This document shows positions 35,329 to 43,243 of a stretch of 64,000 nucleotides of DNA, one piece after another. The notes under the pieces are model-generated. The model saw only the letters and a list, made by a program, of their open reading frames with translations, had not been told where the DNA came from and searched no databases. Made by a program: the position numbers and the translations under genes. The stretch covers positions 1 to 64,000 of the forward strand of contig JAYTOY010000074.1 in the NCBI GenBank assembly GCA_043747555.1, read 5' to 3'. The DNA is from JAYWDA01 sp043747555. Lineage in GTDB: Bacteria > Bdellovibrionota > Bdellovibrionia > Bdellovibrionales > Bdellovibrionaceae. The number at the start of each line of letters is the position of its first letter. The stretch's first letter is position 1.

Positions 35329-35849
35329 GCGTCGTACAAAACACCAGCGAAAAAAGAAATTGGTATTTGCCGGGAATTTTTGGGGGTCTGATGATCACCG
35401 GAAAACATTTGGTAAAAAATCTTTTACGGCCCAGCCAAATGCCAACATTAAATTATCCTGAAGAAAAATATGAATATGGTCCACGATTCAAAGGGAACCA
35501 CGTTTTAACCGTTAAGAAAGATGGTTCATTGCGCTGTACAGCTTGCATGTTGTGCGCAACCAATTGTCCGGCTGAATGTATTAAGATTGTTGCTGCTGAA
35601 AGCGATGATCCGACAGTTGAAAAGTTCCCTATCAATTACGAAATCGATGTTCTTCGCTGTGTTTTTTGTGGTTTCTGCGAAGAGGCTTGCCCTGTTGATG
35701 CCATTCGTATGGGTCCAGAATGGCAAACCCCAGGTCTGCCAGGGTCAAAGTTCACGTATGACATCAATCAGCTGGCCTACCGTCCACAGCTGAAGGGCGG
35801 CATTTTAACCCACGTTGACGATCAAGAGCGCCATAAAGCAGGTATTTGA
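35325..35849 (+). CDS. nuoI: NADH-quinone oxidoreductase subunit I
   Basis: Ferredoxin-like 174-residue subunit with two 4Fe-4S motifs: CTACMLCATNCP near residues 67-78 and CVFCGFCEEACP near 111-122. These carry N6a/N6b and pass electrons to NuoB. In many nuo operons NuoH lies between G and I. Here I follows G directly with an ATGA-type overlap, and no membrane-arm gene (A, H, J-N) is in the window. Confidence 0.95.
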   Translation: MSVVQNTSEKRNWYLPGIFGGLMITGKHLVKNLLRPSQMPTLNYPEEKYEYGPRFKGNHVLTVKKDGSLRCTACMLCATNCPAECIKIVAAESDDPTVEKFPINYEIDVLRCVFCGFCEEACPVDAIRMGPEWQTPGLPGSKFTYDINQLAYRPQLKGGILTHVDDQERHKAGI

Positions 35850-35896
35850 TTCGCAGATCCTTGAATAATTTATAGTCGCCAGTGCTTTAATTAGAT

Positions 35897-35921
35897 CCCT
35901 GGGTTATAGAAATACCCGGGG
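35897..35921. other. GC-rich hairpin between nuoI and the phosphatase-like gene
   Basis: CCCTGGGT (35897-35904) pairs with ACCCGGGG (35914-35921) with one G-T pair and a 9-nt loop. It ends 10 nt before the next ATG and includes the G-run that could serve as that gene's ribosome-binding site. It could therefore end the nuo transcript or hide the downstream start. No T-run follows. Confidence 0.4.
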
Positions 35922-35931
35922 GTTCCTAATT

Positions 35932-36480
35932 ATGAAAATGCTGGGCATCTTTTTTTTGATCAGTTTTTCTTCAGTTGTTTCAAGCGCTACGCCTTCCACG
36001 ATTTATCTAATTCGCCACGCAGAAAAGCCATTAGAAGGTTCCGAACTTTCTGAAAAAGGCTGGGCGCGAGCAAAAGCTTTACCGACCATCTTTTCGAAAG
36101 TTCACTTCTCTGAATATGGGTCCCCAGTTTGTTTGATTGGGATGAATAAAAAGAAAATTGATGGATCCGTCAGAGCATTGCAAACTCTAAAATATATCAG
36201 CCAGTTTTTTAACCTTAGAATCGTCGACACATTTAACAAAGAACACTATCAAGAGATGCTTCAGTTTGTAATGACGGCCCCTGCCTGTGAAGGACAACTA
36301 GCTGTGATTGCTTGGGAGCATAATGGCCTTGAAAAAATAGCTTCAGAATTAGGTATTGATCCAAAGCCAAAATGGCCCGGCGATACATATGATCGAGTCT
36401 GGGTGATAGAGATTAAAAAAGGCCTTTCTCAAATGAAGGACCTTCCTCAACAACTTCTGATTGGCGATAGTGAAAAGTAA
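35932..36480 (+). CDS. Exported histidine-phosphatase-superfamily protein
   Basis: A 182-residue protein with a signal peptide (MLGIFFLISFSSVVSSA) followed by the phosphoglycerate-mutase-like RHG motif in YLIRHAEKP. The catalytic His therefore lies near residue 28. The late His of the family may be in VIAWEHNGLEKIA. A periplasmic phosphatase is likely, substrate unknown. Some members of this fold are not phosphatases. Confidence 0.75.
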   Translation: MKMLGIFFLISFSSVVSSATPSTIYLIRHAEKPLEGSELSEKGWARAKALPTIFSKVHFSEYGSPVCLIGMNKKKIDGSVRALQTLKYISQFFNLRIVDTFNKEHYQEMLQFVMTAPACEGQLAVIAWEHNGLEKIASELGIDPKPKWPGDTYDRVWVIEIKKGLSQMKDLPQQLLIGDSEK

Positions 36481-36486
36481 AACCTT

Positions 36487-36972
36487 TTATCGCTGACAGC
36501 GGTAAAGCAACTGTCCAATCAAAGCGGCTTGAGCATTTAAGTCTTTGCCTGGGTTTTCTTGAGCTTCGCCCGGCAAAGTGTCGTCCTGGGATGATCGCTT
36601 TAAGTCATTTAAAAATCCATCGCAAGATTTGCTAGTTACAGGCTGATTCCTAGTTAAAGGAATCTCCTTCAAAAAATCACAAAGGTCATAATAGTTGTAA
36701 CGTTCCAAATCGATATCTGTCATTGCTTCCAAAGTAATCTGAGATTTTTCATACTGTTTATGAGCTTCCCGTGTTTTAGCTCTTAAAGCCTGACGCTGCA
36801 TACAAGTGTGCCCGTAAAATTTCATAAAATCTTTTTTGCGAATTTCAAAGCTAGGGGTGTTTTGCAGTTTAATTTTAACTTTCTCGATGGATTGATAAAT
36901 ATCATCCGACCCAGCAGAAGCCAATGAAGACACGGCGACCATCAAAATAAAAATTACGGATTGAGTAAACAT
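36487..36972 (-). CDS. Hypothetical exported protein
   Basis: A 161-residue protein with a signal peptide (VIFILMVAVSSLASAGS) and a mostly helical, charged mature region containing a few Cys (CMQRQALRAK, CDFLKE, SCDGFLND, LYRCQR) that could form disulfides in the periplasm. Its start overlaps the end of the larger exported protein by 19 nt, so the two are probably made together. No family recognised. Confidence 0.65.
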   Translation of the reverse strand: MFTQSVIFILMVAVSSLASAGSDDIYQSIEKVKIKLQNTPSFEIRKKDFMKFYGHTCMQRQALRAKTREAHKQYEKSQITLEAMTDIDLERYNYYDLCDFLKEIPLTRNQPVTSKSCDGFLNDLKRSSQDDTLPGEAQENPGKDLNAQAALIGQLLYRCQR

Positions 36973-38339
36973 TTTCCTCCCTCGAGGTTTTTATCGATCA
37001 GTTCAAAACTTGCATTAACAGCTGAATAGTAGCGGCTGTTAATATGAGCCATGGCCTCTGGATTCTTTCGGCCTTTTCTAATATTTCTAGCTCGTTTATA
37101 ATTATAAATTGAATTTTCAACCTGCTTTAAAAAAAGTTTTACGTCTGTGACTGGATGGTCCGAATAAAAATCATCAAGGACGGCTTTAACAGGAGTACCC
37201 ACAGTTTGTCCCGCATTGTAAGCCCAGACTAAAATCGCCTCTTTAACTTGAGCCAAGTCATGCGGGCTTAAATTAAATTTCTTAGAATAATCAGGATCAT
37301 CAAAAGTATTTTTATCCAAACTTTTTTGTTTCAAGCTTAACAGGCTTAACGAATAAATAATATTAAGAAGCGGATTTCCTTTTTCGAGATTTAAACGGTT
37401 GCAGGATAGTGACGAAGCGCCATTCATCGGAGTAGATCCTTGCATTAGTTCGGATTCAATGGCGCGGCAGCTACTGTTGGGCGATGAGGCCAAAAGTTTT
37501 TTTATTTGTGGAATTGAAGACTTGTTCACATCATCGATAGCCGCTTTTACGAGCTGACCAATTCCAGATCCTGCATCATTTAGCATAGGGTTCATCGCAT
37601 TGACGTGAAAACCAGATTCCTGTGGATATATTTTAGCAGCTACATTTTTAATATAATCTGGGATATTTGTTAGACAAGAGCCTGCTAAATTAAATGAATT
37701 GGCAGTGACATTGACATATTTTTCACTGACACAAGGTCTTTGAGCTTTCAAAGAAGTCATTCCCACATCGGCTGTACAGGCTCGGTAAATGCCGCCGGCA
37801 GTGCCTTTGCCTTTGGCTTCCATAAATGCTTGGACACAATTTGGCTTGATTACTTGTTCAAGCTCTGGATGGGGGGCCGACAAAAAACTAAAAAGAGGAC
37901 TGTTGCTTGCCAAATTTTCTAGGCGAGCTTCTAAATAATTATTTCCACGACTGCATTGTTCATATTTTGCCTCTTTAACCCAATAGGCATTATTGCACTC
38001 ACCATTTGGACAAAGTTCGATCTCGGCTTCCGCTGGGGTTGTTTGAGCTTGCAAAGATTTTTGAGCAGAGACCAATTTCTCGGCTTGGCGAGCAACCTTT
38101 TCTAAAACATTCTTTTTTAAAATATCTTTCGAATTTTTTGATTCATTTTTTAAAATCGGTGTTCGTTGAGCTGGTTTTTCAGCTGGCTTTTCTTTGGCTG
38201 GTTCTTCGTTAAGAATTGATTGTAAGACATTGGGATCCAAATGTTGATAAGCGTCCGCATCCGAATCGTTTGCAAAGGCACGAGAGCTTAAGAGTCCCGC
38301 TACTAAGTATATGATTAAGACGATCAACTTTTGTTTCAT
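36954..38339 (-). CDS. Exported protein with lysozyme/SLT-like segment
   Basis: A 461-residue protein with a signal peptide (KLIVLIIYLVAGLLSSRAFA). A low-complexity Glu/Lys/Pro/Ala linker follows (residues about 40-100) and then a Cys-rich domain. Around residue 240, YPQESGFHVNAMNP...GSGIGQL resembles the catalytic block of lytic transglycosylases: Glu in ESGF followed downstream by GxGQL. It could therefore cleave peptidoglycan. The rest of the domain does not match a family I can name, and the assignment is an inference from this motif. GAGGG precedes the ATG. Confidence 0.6.
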   Translation of the reverse strand: MKQKLIVLIIYLVAGLLSSRAFANDSDADAYQHLDPNVLQSILNEEPAKEKPAEKPAQRTPILKNESKNSKDILKKNVLEKVARQAEKLVSAQKSLQAQTTPAEAEIELCPNGECNNAYWVKEAKYEQCSRGNNYLEARLENLASNSPLFSFLSAPHPELEQVIKPNCVQAFMEAKGKGTAGGIYRACTADVGMTSLKAQRPCVSEKYVNVTANSFNLAGSCLTNIPDYIKNVAAKIYPQESGFHVNAMNPMLNDAGSGIGQLVKAAIDDVNKSSIPQIKKLLASSPNSSCRAIESELMQGSTPMNGASSLSCNRLNLEKGNPLLNIIYSLSLLSLKQKSLDKNTFDDPDYSKKFNLSPHDLAQVKEAILVWAYNAGQTVGTPVKAVLDDFYSDHPVTDVKLFLKQVENSIYNYKRARNIRKGRKNPEAMAHINSRYYSAVNASFELIDKNLEGGKCLLNP

Positions 38340-38450
38340 TAAACCCTCATCCTAACCTTTGTAGAAGCAAGACCCTGACCAGGCCACACCCTTGTAATGA
38401 GTGGGTATTTTATGTCTCGCCTTGAGACAGACATTTTAAAGACACTTTTT

Positions 38451-38685
38451 GCACTGACAGTTGTTGAATAAGTGATCACTCATGATGGTGGAATAAAGAC
38501 GGCTTCGTCAACTTTTGGTCGCAGTTTCTTCACTTTCCATTTGAACTGTTTTTGCTTACTTTCGTCAGTGCCCACCCTAGCCAGCACGAACCCTAACGTG
38601 TGACAGGCACTCTGCCTAATTCTGGGGGACCTAGCCCGAGGACCCCAGAACCTCTTTTTCCGACCTAAGTCCTAGGTTTTTTTTC
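38451..38685 (+). ncRNA. Candidate small RNA in the 415-bp divergent gap
   Basis: The gap between the exported-protein gene and the + strand gene at 38755 has no ORF of note but is rich in hairpins. GCACTGAC (38451-38458) pairs with GTCAGTGC (38564-38571). AGGCA/TGCCT forms at 38605-38617, and TTCTGGGG/CCCCAGAA at 38620-38650. Finally ACCTA/TAGGT at 38663-38677 is followed by an eight-T run. The last hairpin looks like a + strand intrinsic terminator with no gene upstream of it on that strand. The 5' end and family are unknown, and no clear promoter was found. Confidence 0.35.
38663..38684 (+). terminator. Orphan intrinsic terminator
   Basis: ACCTA-AGTCC-TAGGT stem-loop followed directly by a run of T (38677-38684). 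The nearest upstream gene is on the other strand, so it can only end an unannotated + strand transcript or attenuate the gene at 38755. The stem is short (5 bp). Confidence 0.5.
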
Positions 38686-38754
38686 GGACTTCGAAATAGA
38701 TTCGAACTTATCTTTTGAAACGTTATCATTTATAGATGAAAAAAAGATTCCGTT

Positions 38755-39756
38755 ATGCCCATTGACCTTATTGCGACAGAAGCTTGGGAAGATTTAGGGG
38801 ATGAGTTAAAAAAAACTTTTCCTGGCGATCTTTTTTTAAGCGACACTCCTGTGCAATTAAGAAGTTATAAGAGTCTAGGGCATGGCGCTTTTGAAGCCAG
38901 TCTGGCCTTAAGTTTAATTTTTTCACATAAGCGCTCCGTCGCTTATATCAAAGGTCTTTCGCCGGCTTTCGAATTTTTAATTCCACAGTATTTAAAAGAC
39001 GCTTTACAAGTTCAAATCGTAGAATGGTCTCATTTGGGAGCCGAAGACACCAGTACTCAAACTTGGTGTGAGAGCTTGAAAAAAGATACTAATTTTGTCT
39101 TGATGACTGAAGATCACCCGGTGACAGGCGAAATTTTTGACACTGAACCCGTCGATAAAATTTTAAATGAAAAGAAAATTTTTGCGATTCGCGTTTCTCA
39201 TTCAAGGCATTTGCAAGTCTGCGAAGAGGTGCGGGGCGGTTCGGCAAGAATCATTTCTTTTGGGCCGGATTTGGCGCTTACGATATTTGGATCTAGATTC
39301 AAGCCGCAGGCTTCGACGGCCGCTCAGATGTCTTGGGATAAGCGCGCTGTCATATCAAGTATTCAAAAGCACCGACTTAGGGTTTTTGATCAAAAAGCAG
39401 TTGAAGAATTCGAAAATATTTTTTCAAGTTGGAATTTCTTTATGCCTAAAACATCTCGGCTTTTTGATCGAGCCGTCCTTGTGTTTCCCAGCATTAATGG
39501 GGATGCTCTTGTTCAGGAAATCACTAAAACTTTAAACCTCAATCAACAAGAAAGTTCTGACGCAATGGCAACAACCAGTCAGTGTTCTTGGCATGACCCT
39601 ATATCTTTTAAAGGGTGGTGGCTTCCTCCGCCGGCCCCAGAGCAAGCGCGGGGCTTGGTCGTTTTTTCAGCCGAAGTTTTGCGCCGGAAAGATTTTGCCA
39701 AGCTTGTTAAAACCTCGTATGACAAAGTGATGGATTTACAAAAAAGCTTCCTGTGA
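38755..39756 (+). CDS. Unrecognised 333-aa protein upstream of recO, possibly a degenerate PLP-transferase fold
   Basis: A cytoplasmic-looking protein with no signal peptide. The order of features loosely recalls fold-type I aminotransferases: a GHGAFEASLAL helix, a FVLMTEDHPVTGEIFD strand-turn, KIFAIRVSHSRH where a PLP-holding Asp would sit, and SFGPDLALTIFGSRF where the Lys would sit. The PLP-binding Asp and Lys are not present, so if the fold is right the protein is not a PLP enzyme. The stop overlaps the recO GTG by 4 nt, giving coupled translation. Gene reality is secure; the function is not. Confidence 0.6.
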   Translation: MPIDLIATEAWEDLGDELKKTFPGDLFLSDTPVQLRSYKSLGHGAFEASLALSLIFSHKRSVAYIKGLSPAFEFLIPQYLKDALQVQIVEWSHLGAEDTSTQTWCESLKKDTNFVLMTEDHPVTGEIFDTEPVDKILNEKKIFAIRVSHSRHLQVCEEVRGGSARIISFGPDLALTIFGSRFKPQASTAAQMSWDKRAVISSIQKHRLRVFDQKAVEEFENIFSSWNFFMPKTSRLFDRAVLVFPSINGDALVQEITKTLNLNQQESSDAMATTSQCSWHDPISFKGWWLPPPAPEQARGLVVFSAEVLRRKDFAKLVKTSYDKVMDLQKSFL

Positions 39757-40361
39757 GCGATCAGCAAAAGCCTTTTCTTATCTTAAGAAAGATTAAATAC
39801 GGCGAATCCGATTTGATCATTCAAGCCCTGTCATCCTTTGGTGAAAAAATATCTTTTATGGCGCGCGGAGCTTTGCGATCTAGAAAAAGATTTGGTGGCG
39901 GAGTCCTTGAGCCCGGTCATCATGTATTACTGACTTATAAAGAATCCTCTCAAGCCGGGAAAATGGGCAGTCTGCAAGAAGCCTCTTTGATTGCTGACTT
40001 TAGAAATATTCGTCGCAGCTATGATCATTTAGAATTTGCTCTTTTTGTTTTAGAGTGTGCTGGAAAAGTCGGACAAGAAGGCGACGAGTCTTCAGGCTTT
40101 CTGTATAATTTGGTAGGTCATACTTTAAAAGCGATCGAAAGCTGCCAAAACTTAGATATTTTAAAGCTGCAATTTTATTTAAAATTTTTAATGAATCAAG
40201 GCGTGATGAATATCGAACCCTGGATGAAGCCTTTTCTAATGGCAAAAATTTCTGAAGTGGACAGTTTGCTTGAATTTCAAGATGTCGCAGACCAAAAAGA
40301 GATGCTTCTTAAAAGCGATCTTTGTCATTACTTGAAAAATGCAGAGCTGCAGAATAATTAG
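39753..40361 (+). CDS. recO: DNA repair protein RecO
   Basis: Recombination mediator that with RecR loads RecA onto SSB-coated DNA. The 202-residue protein has the N-terminal OB fold (LILRKIKYGESDLIIQALSSFGEKISFMARGALRSRKRFGG) and the helical region (YDHLEFALFVLECAGKV). It is shorter than the usual roughly 240 residues and lacks the C-terminal Cys pairs that bind zinc in some RecO proteins. The GTG start overlaps the preceding gene as GTGA. Confidence 0.88.
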   Translation: MSDQQKPFLILRKIKYGESDLIIQALSSFGEKISFMARGALRSRKRFGGGVLEPGHHVLLTYKESSQAGKMGSLQEASLIADFRNIRRSYDHLEFALFVLECAGKVGQEGDESSGFLYNLVGHTLKAIESCQNLDILKLQFYLKFLMNQGVMNIEPWMKPFLMAKISEVDSLLEFQDVADQKEMLLKSDLCHYLKNAELQNN

Positions 40362-40379
40362 CTGATCAATTCGCCGAAA

Positions 40380-41309
40380 TTATCTTTTTCGCCCTAGCGG
40401 GTGCCGGGCCTCCATCGTTTCCGCAAGCTCTCCAATACTAATGTGAGTGTACTTTTCAGTCGCCTGCAAAGACTTGTGGCCCAAAAGTTCTTGCAGGGTT
40501 CTTAAGTTAGCGCCACTAGAGAGCATGTGCGTGGCATAGCTATGTCGTAAGGAATGGGGATGCAGTGTTTTTAGTAAACCCGCTTTAGCTCCGCGCTGGC
40601 GAATCCACTCGTAAGCAGTCCGAGTGTTTAAGGCAGTATCGCCAAAAACAAACTCGCCCAAATGATCGACCTTTGCTTTCTTTAACTGAGCCATACTCAT
40701 AGGTGGAAGAATCACCAAACGTTCATGCTGGCCCTTACCCAGCACACGCAGACAAGACTGAGCCCACAAAATATCTTTCCAGCGAAGCGCACAGGCCTCG
40801 CTGACCCGCAGGCCGCCTCCATATAATAGAAGGAATAGGGTCTTTTCCATTTCAAGGTGGGCGGGTGGATGATCTTGGTGAAACGATTGAAGAACTGCCA
40901 TCATCTCGTCGACGCTGATAAAATCAGGCAGTTTTTTTGGAATTTTGGTGCAGACGAACTGGTCTGACAGGTTGGATTCAATCAGGTTTTTCTCGTACAG
41001 CCAGCCCAGGAAGCTTTTCAGAGTGGCAATTTTGCGATGCCGAGACGCCGGACTCAGGTGTCTCCAGCGGTCAAAAGCAGCACGAGCACAGCTCAGAAGG
41101 TCCTTTTCACCTAAAGGTGTCTCAACCCCTCCGGACCCCGCACTTTTTATAAGGTCAGGGTGAGAGATGCTCAAAAAGCGAGAAAAACTAAAGATTTGCT
41201 CTAAATCTAAGAGGTAAGCGCGGATGGTATGATCTGATGAAGATTGTATATTCTTCATAAACTTCATATAGTTATAGATCTCTTCAGAAATAAAGACATT
41301 CTTTGTCAT
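40380..41309 (-). CDS. Tyrosine recombinase, XerC/XerD type
   Basis: Site-specific recombinase of 309 residues. The catalytic set is complete: Arg168 (GGLRVSE), Lys192 (GKGQHER), His252 and Arg255 (HSLRHSYATHML), His278 (LGHKSL) and nucleophile Tyr287 (EKYTHI). The N-terminal SAM-like domain spans about 1-115. Length and motifs fit the Xer proteins that resolve chromosome dimers at dif. No integrase-type neighbourhood or att repeat is seen, so a housekeeping Xer is more likely than a mobile-element integrase. XerC versus XerD is not decided. Confidence 0.9.
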   Translation of the reverse strand: MTKNVFISEEIYNYMKFMKNIQSSSDHTIRAYLLDLEQIFSFSRFLSISHPDLIKSAGSGGVETPLGEKDLLSCARAAFDRWRHLSPASRHRKIATLKSFLGWLYEKNLIESNLSDQFVCTKIPKKLPDFISVDEMMAVLQSFHQDHPPAHLEMEKTLFLLLYGGGLRVSEACALRWKDILWAQSCLRVLGKGQHERLVILPPMSMAQLKKAKVDHLGEFVFGDTALNTRTAYEWIRQRGAKAGLLKTLHPHSLRHSYATHMLSSGANLRTLQELLGHKSLQATEKYTHISIGELAETMEARHPLGRKR

Positions 41310-41365
41310 CGGTTTTGCACTTTATTCAGATATTAAACTTTCTATACTGCCGTGCATTATTTTAC

Positions 41366-41395
41366 TTGCAAAATATTCATGACGCAGTGTATATT
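41366..41395 (+). promoter_or_regulatory. Candidate sigma-70-type promoter for the sigma-54 activator gene
   Basis: TTGCAA (41366-41371) and TATATT (41390-41395) are separated by 18 bp. They lie about 110 bp upstream of the ATG, in an AT-rich stretch. The motif match is by eye only. Confidence 0.45.
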
Positions 41396-41422
41396 CTGTC
41401 TCAACGCGACGTATCAAAGTGA

Positions 41423-41453
41423 GATTCCCCCTCGGAACGTAAGCTCGGGAATC
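41423..41453 (+). other. 5' leader hairpin
   Basis: GATTCCC (41423-41429) and GGGAATC (41447-41453) form a perfect 7-bp stem inside the leader that would follow the promoter at 41366. It could influence translation or stability of the activator mRNA. Confidence 0.4.
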
Positions 41454-41503
41454 TTGCTGCCAATAACCGCTTAATCACTAGCTTACTCTATAAGGTGGAA
41501 CGT

Positions 41504-42574
41504 ATGAACGATAATAGCTCTTCTTCGACGATAGTCTTACCAAGCAGCCAGAATACAAAACAGGCGATGTGGAATAACCCGACTCCTCAACAAACTAAAG
41601 TCGAGTCTAAAATCAACATCATCTATAGATCCGAGATCATGGTAAATCTGATGAAAATGATCGACCGAGTCGCACCTTCTGGCGCCAACATCCTTGTGCT
41701 TGGTGAATCCGGAACAGGTAAAGAATTACTAGCTCGTGCGATTCACGACAGATCTCCTCGTAAAAATAAACCTTTTGTTGCCATCAACTGTGGCGCTCTT
41801 CGCGAGACTCTATTAGAGAGCGAATTATTCGGTCATGAAAAAGGATCTTTCACTGGCGCGTACAATCGTAAAATTGGTTTGGCTGAAACAGCCAACGGTG
41901 GAACTTTATTTTTGGACGAAATCGGAGAATTAACTCCTGGGATCCAGGCGAAGCTTTTACGATTCATCCAAGAAGGTGAAATTTATCGCGTTGGTGGTAA
42001 AGACCCAATTCAAGTTGATATCCGTTTAATTTCTGCGACCAATCGTGAGTTGGATCAAGAGGTTCAAAAAGGAAATTTCCGTGAAGATCTTTACTATCGC
42101 ATCAACACGATTGTTGTTTCAGCGCCGCCTTTGCGTCGACGTAAAGAAGACATCCAAGTTTTGATCGAATATTTTCTAAATAGCTCGCAGCATGCTTATT
42201 TAAATCGTGGTCGCACGGTTTCTGAAGACGCGATGAAGTTATTGATGGGCTATGACTGGCCAGGAAATATTCGTGAATTACAAAATGTTTGCGAGCGTTT
42301 ACAAATCTTGTCTGAAGGTCATCAAATCATGTTGAATGATCTGCCAGAACAAATTCGTAATCCTGAACACACAAAAGATTCAGTTGATTACGATCCAAGC
42401 ACTTCTTTGTATGATCTTGAGAAACGTTATATCCTTAAAGCTTTACAGCATTTTGGTGGTAACAAAACTCAAGCAGCGAATAACTTGGGAATTACCATCA
42501 AGACGCTTTATAACAAGCTTCATGAGTATGGTGAGTTTGATAATTTCGCAGTTCATTCTAAACCAATGAAATAA
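41504..42574 (+). CDS. Sigma-54-dependent transcriptional activator without receiver domain
   Basis: A 356-residue bacterial enhancer-binding protein. A short unstructured N-terminus (about 35 residues) leads directly into the AAA+ domain with Walker A GESGTGKE (67-74). The sigma-54 contact loop is GSFTGA (114-119; the consensus GAFTGA with Ser), and Walker B is GTLFLDEIGEL. A Fis-type helix-turn-helix (TQAANNLGITIKTLYNKL) ends the protein. With no receiver or sensor domain it may be constitutively active or controlled by a partner or by its amount. ATG 41504 has AAGGTGG six bases upstream; GTG 41495 is discarded. Confidence 0.92.
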   Translation: MNDNSSSSTIVLPSSQNTKQAMWNNPTPQQTKVESKINIIYRSEIMVNLMKMIDRVAPSGANILVLGESGTGKELLARAIHDRSPRKNKPFVAINCGALRETLLESELFGHEKGSFTGAYNRKIGLAETANGGTLFLDEIGELTPGIQAKLLRFIQEGEIYRVGGKDPIQVDIRLISATNRELDQEVQKGNFREDLYYRINTIVVSAPPLRRRKEDIQVLIEYFLNSSQHAYLNRGRTVSEDAMKLLMGYDWPGNIRELQNVCERLQILSEGHQIMLNDLPEQIRNPEHTKDSVDYDPSTSLYDLEKRYILKALQHFGGNKTQAANNLGITIKTLYNKLHEYGEFDNFAVHSKPMK

Positions 42575-42593
42575 ATTTATTAATTACAAAAAT

Positions 42594-42626
42594 AAAAAAA
42601 GCCGCTCTGTAAAGCGGCTTTTTTTA
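42594..42626. terminator. Bidirectional intrinsic terminator
   Basis: GCCGCT (42601-42606) and AGCGGC (42613-42618) form the stem, extended by A-T pairs and flanked by an A-run and a T-run. It ends both the activator gene and the convergent Lys-rich protein gene. Confidence 0.88.
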
Positions 42627-42655
42627 TTTTATTATAGATAGAAATTAACTAAAAA

Positions 42656-43126
42656 TTAGAAGTAACCTTCTTCACCATCGTCAGCTTCGTCGTCATCTTT
42701 TTTCTTATCATCTTCGTCGTCAGTTTCTTCAAGGTCTTCGAAAGCTTCGTCTTGCTGCTCGGCTGGGCTTTCCCAATCGTCAGAAGCTTCGTCTTCTTCT
42801 AATCCAGAAACAGCATCAACATCACCTTCATCATCAAATTCGTGAGTCAAAGCATCAAGAGTTGAACCTTCAGGTTTTAGTGGCAACTGAACTGCAGTTT
42901 TAGCAGACGCTTTTTTAGGAGCTTTTGCTTTAGCGGCTTTTTTTGCTGGTGATTTCTTCGGAGCGGCTTTTTTAACGGCTTTTTTTGGAGCTGCTTTTTT
43001 AGCAGTCTTTTTTGGAGCCGATTTTTTAGCTGCCTTCTTAGGTGCAGATTTTTTAGATGGTGTTTTTTTAGCCGCTTTTTTCATCGGTTTTTTAGTAGAT
43101 TTTTTAGCCGGTTTTTTCTTAGCCAT
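42656..43126 (-). CDS. Histone H1-like Lys/Ala-rich protein with acidic tail
   Basis: A 156-residue protein in two opposite halves. Residues 1-78 are repeats of the AKKxxPKK type, as in bacterial H1-like and histone-like DNA-binding proteins. A short neutral linker follows (VQLPLKPEGSTLDALTHEF). Residues about 98-156 are almost all Asp/Glu. The basic half should bind DNA or RNA; the acidic tail could bind it back in cis or contact other proteins. GGAG six bases upstream supports the ATG. The unusual composition makes homology calls unreliable. Confidence 0.8.
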   Translation of the reverse strand: MAKKKPAKKSTKKPMKKAAKKTPSKKSAPKKAAKKSAPKKTAKKAAPKKAVKKAAPKKSPAKKAAKAKAPKKASAKTAVQLPLKPEGSTLDALTHEFDDEGDVDAVSGLEEDEASDDWESPAEQQDEAFEDLEETDDEDDKKKDDDEADDGEEGYF

Positions 43127-43243
43127 GGTCGTCTCCTGAGGTAAAATTGAAATGAAGTCCCTCTAAGACTAACCATATTTAGGCAGGGCATGCAAATAAT
43201 TTTGCCAATGGAATCAGAACGACCGCAGTCGTAAAAAATTGAA

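Noticed and set aside
40380..41309. Tyrosine recombinase as integrase of a mobile element
   Set aside because: Flanked by housekeeping genes, with no tRNA, att-like direct repeat or phage/plasmid genes. The sequence fits a chromosomal Xer protein.
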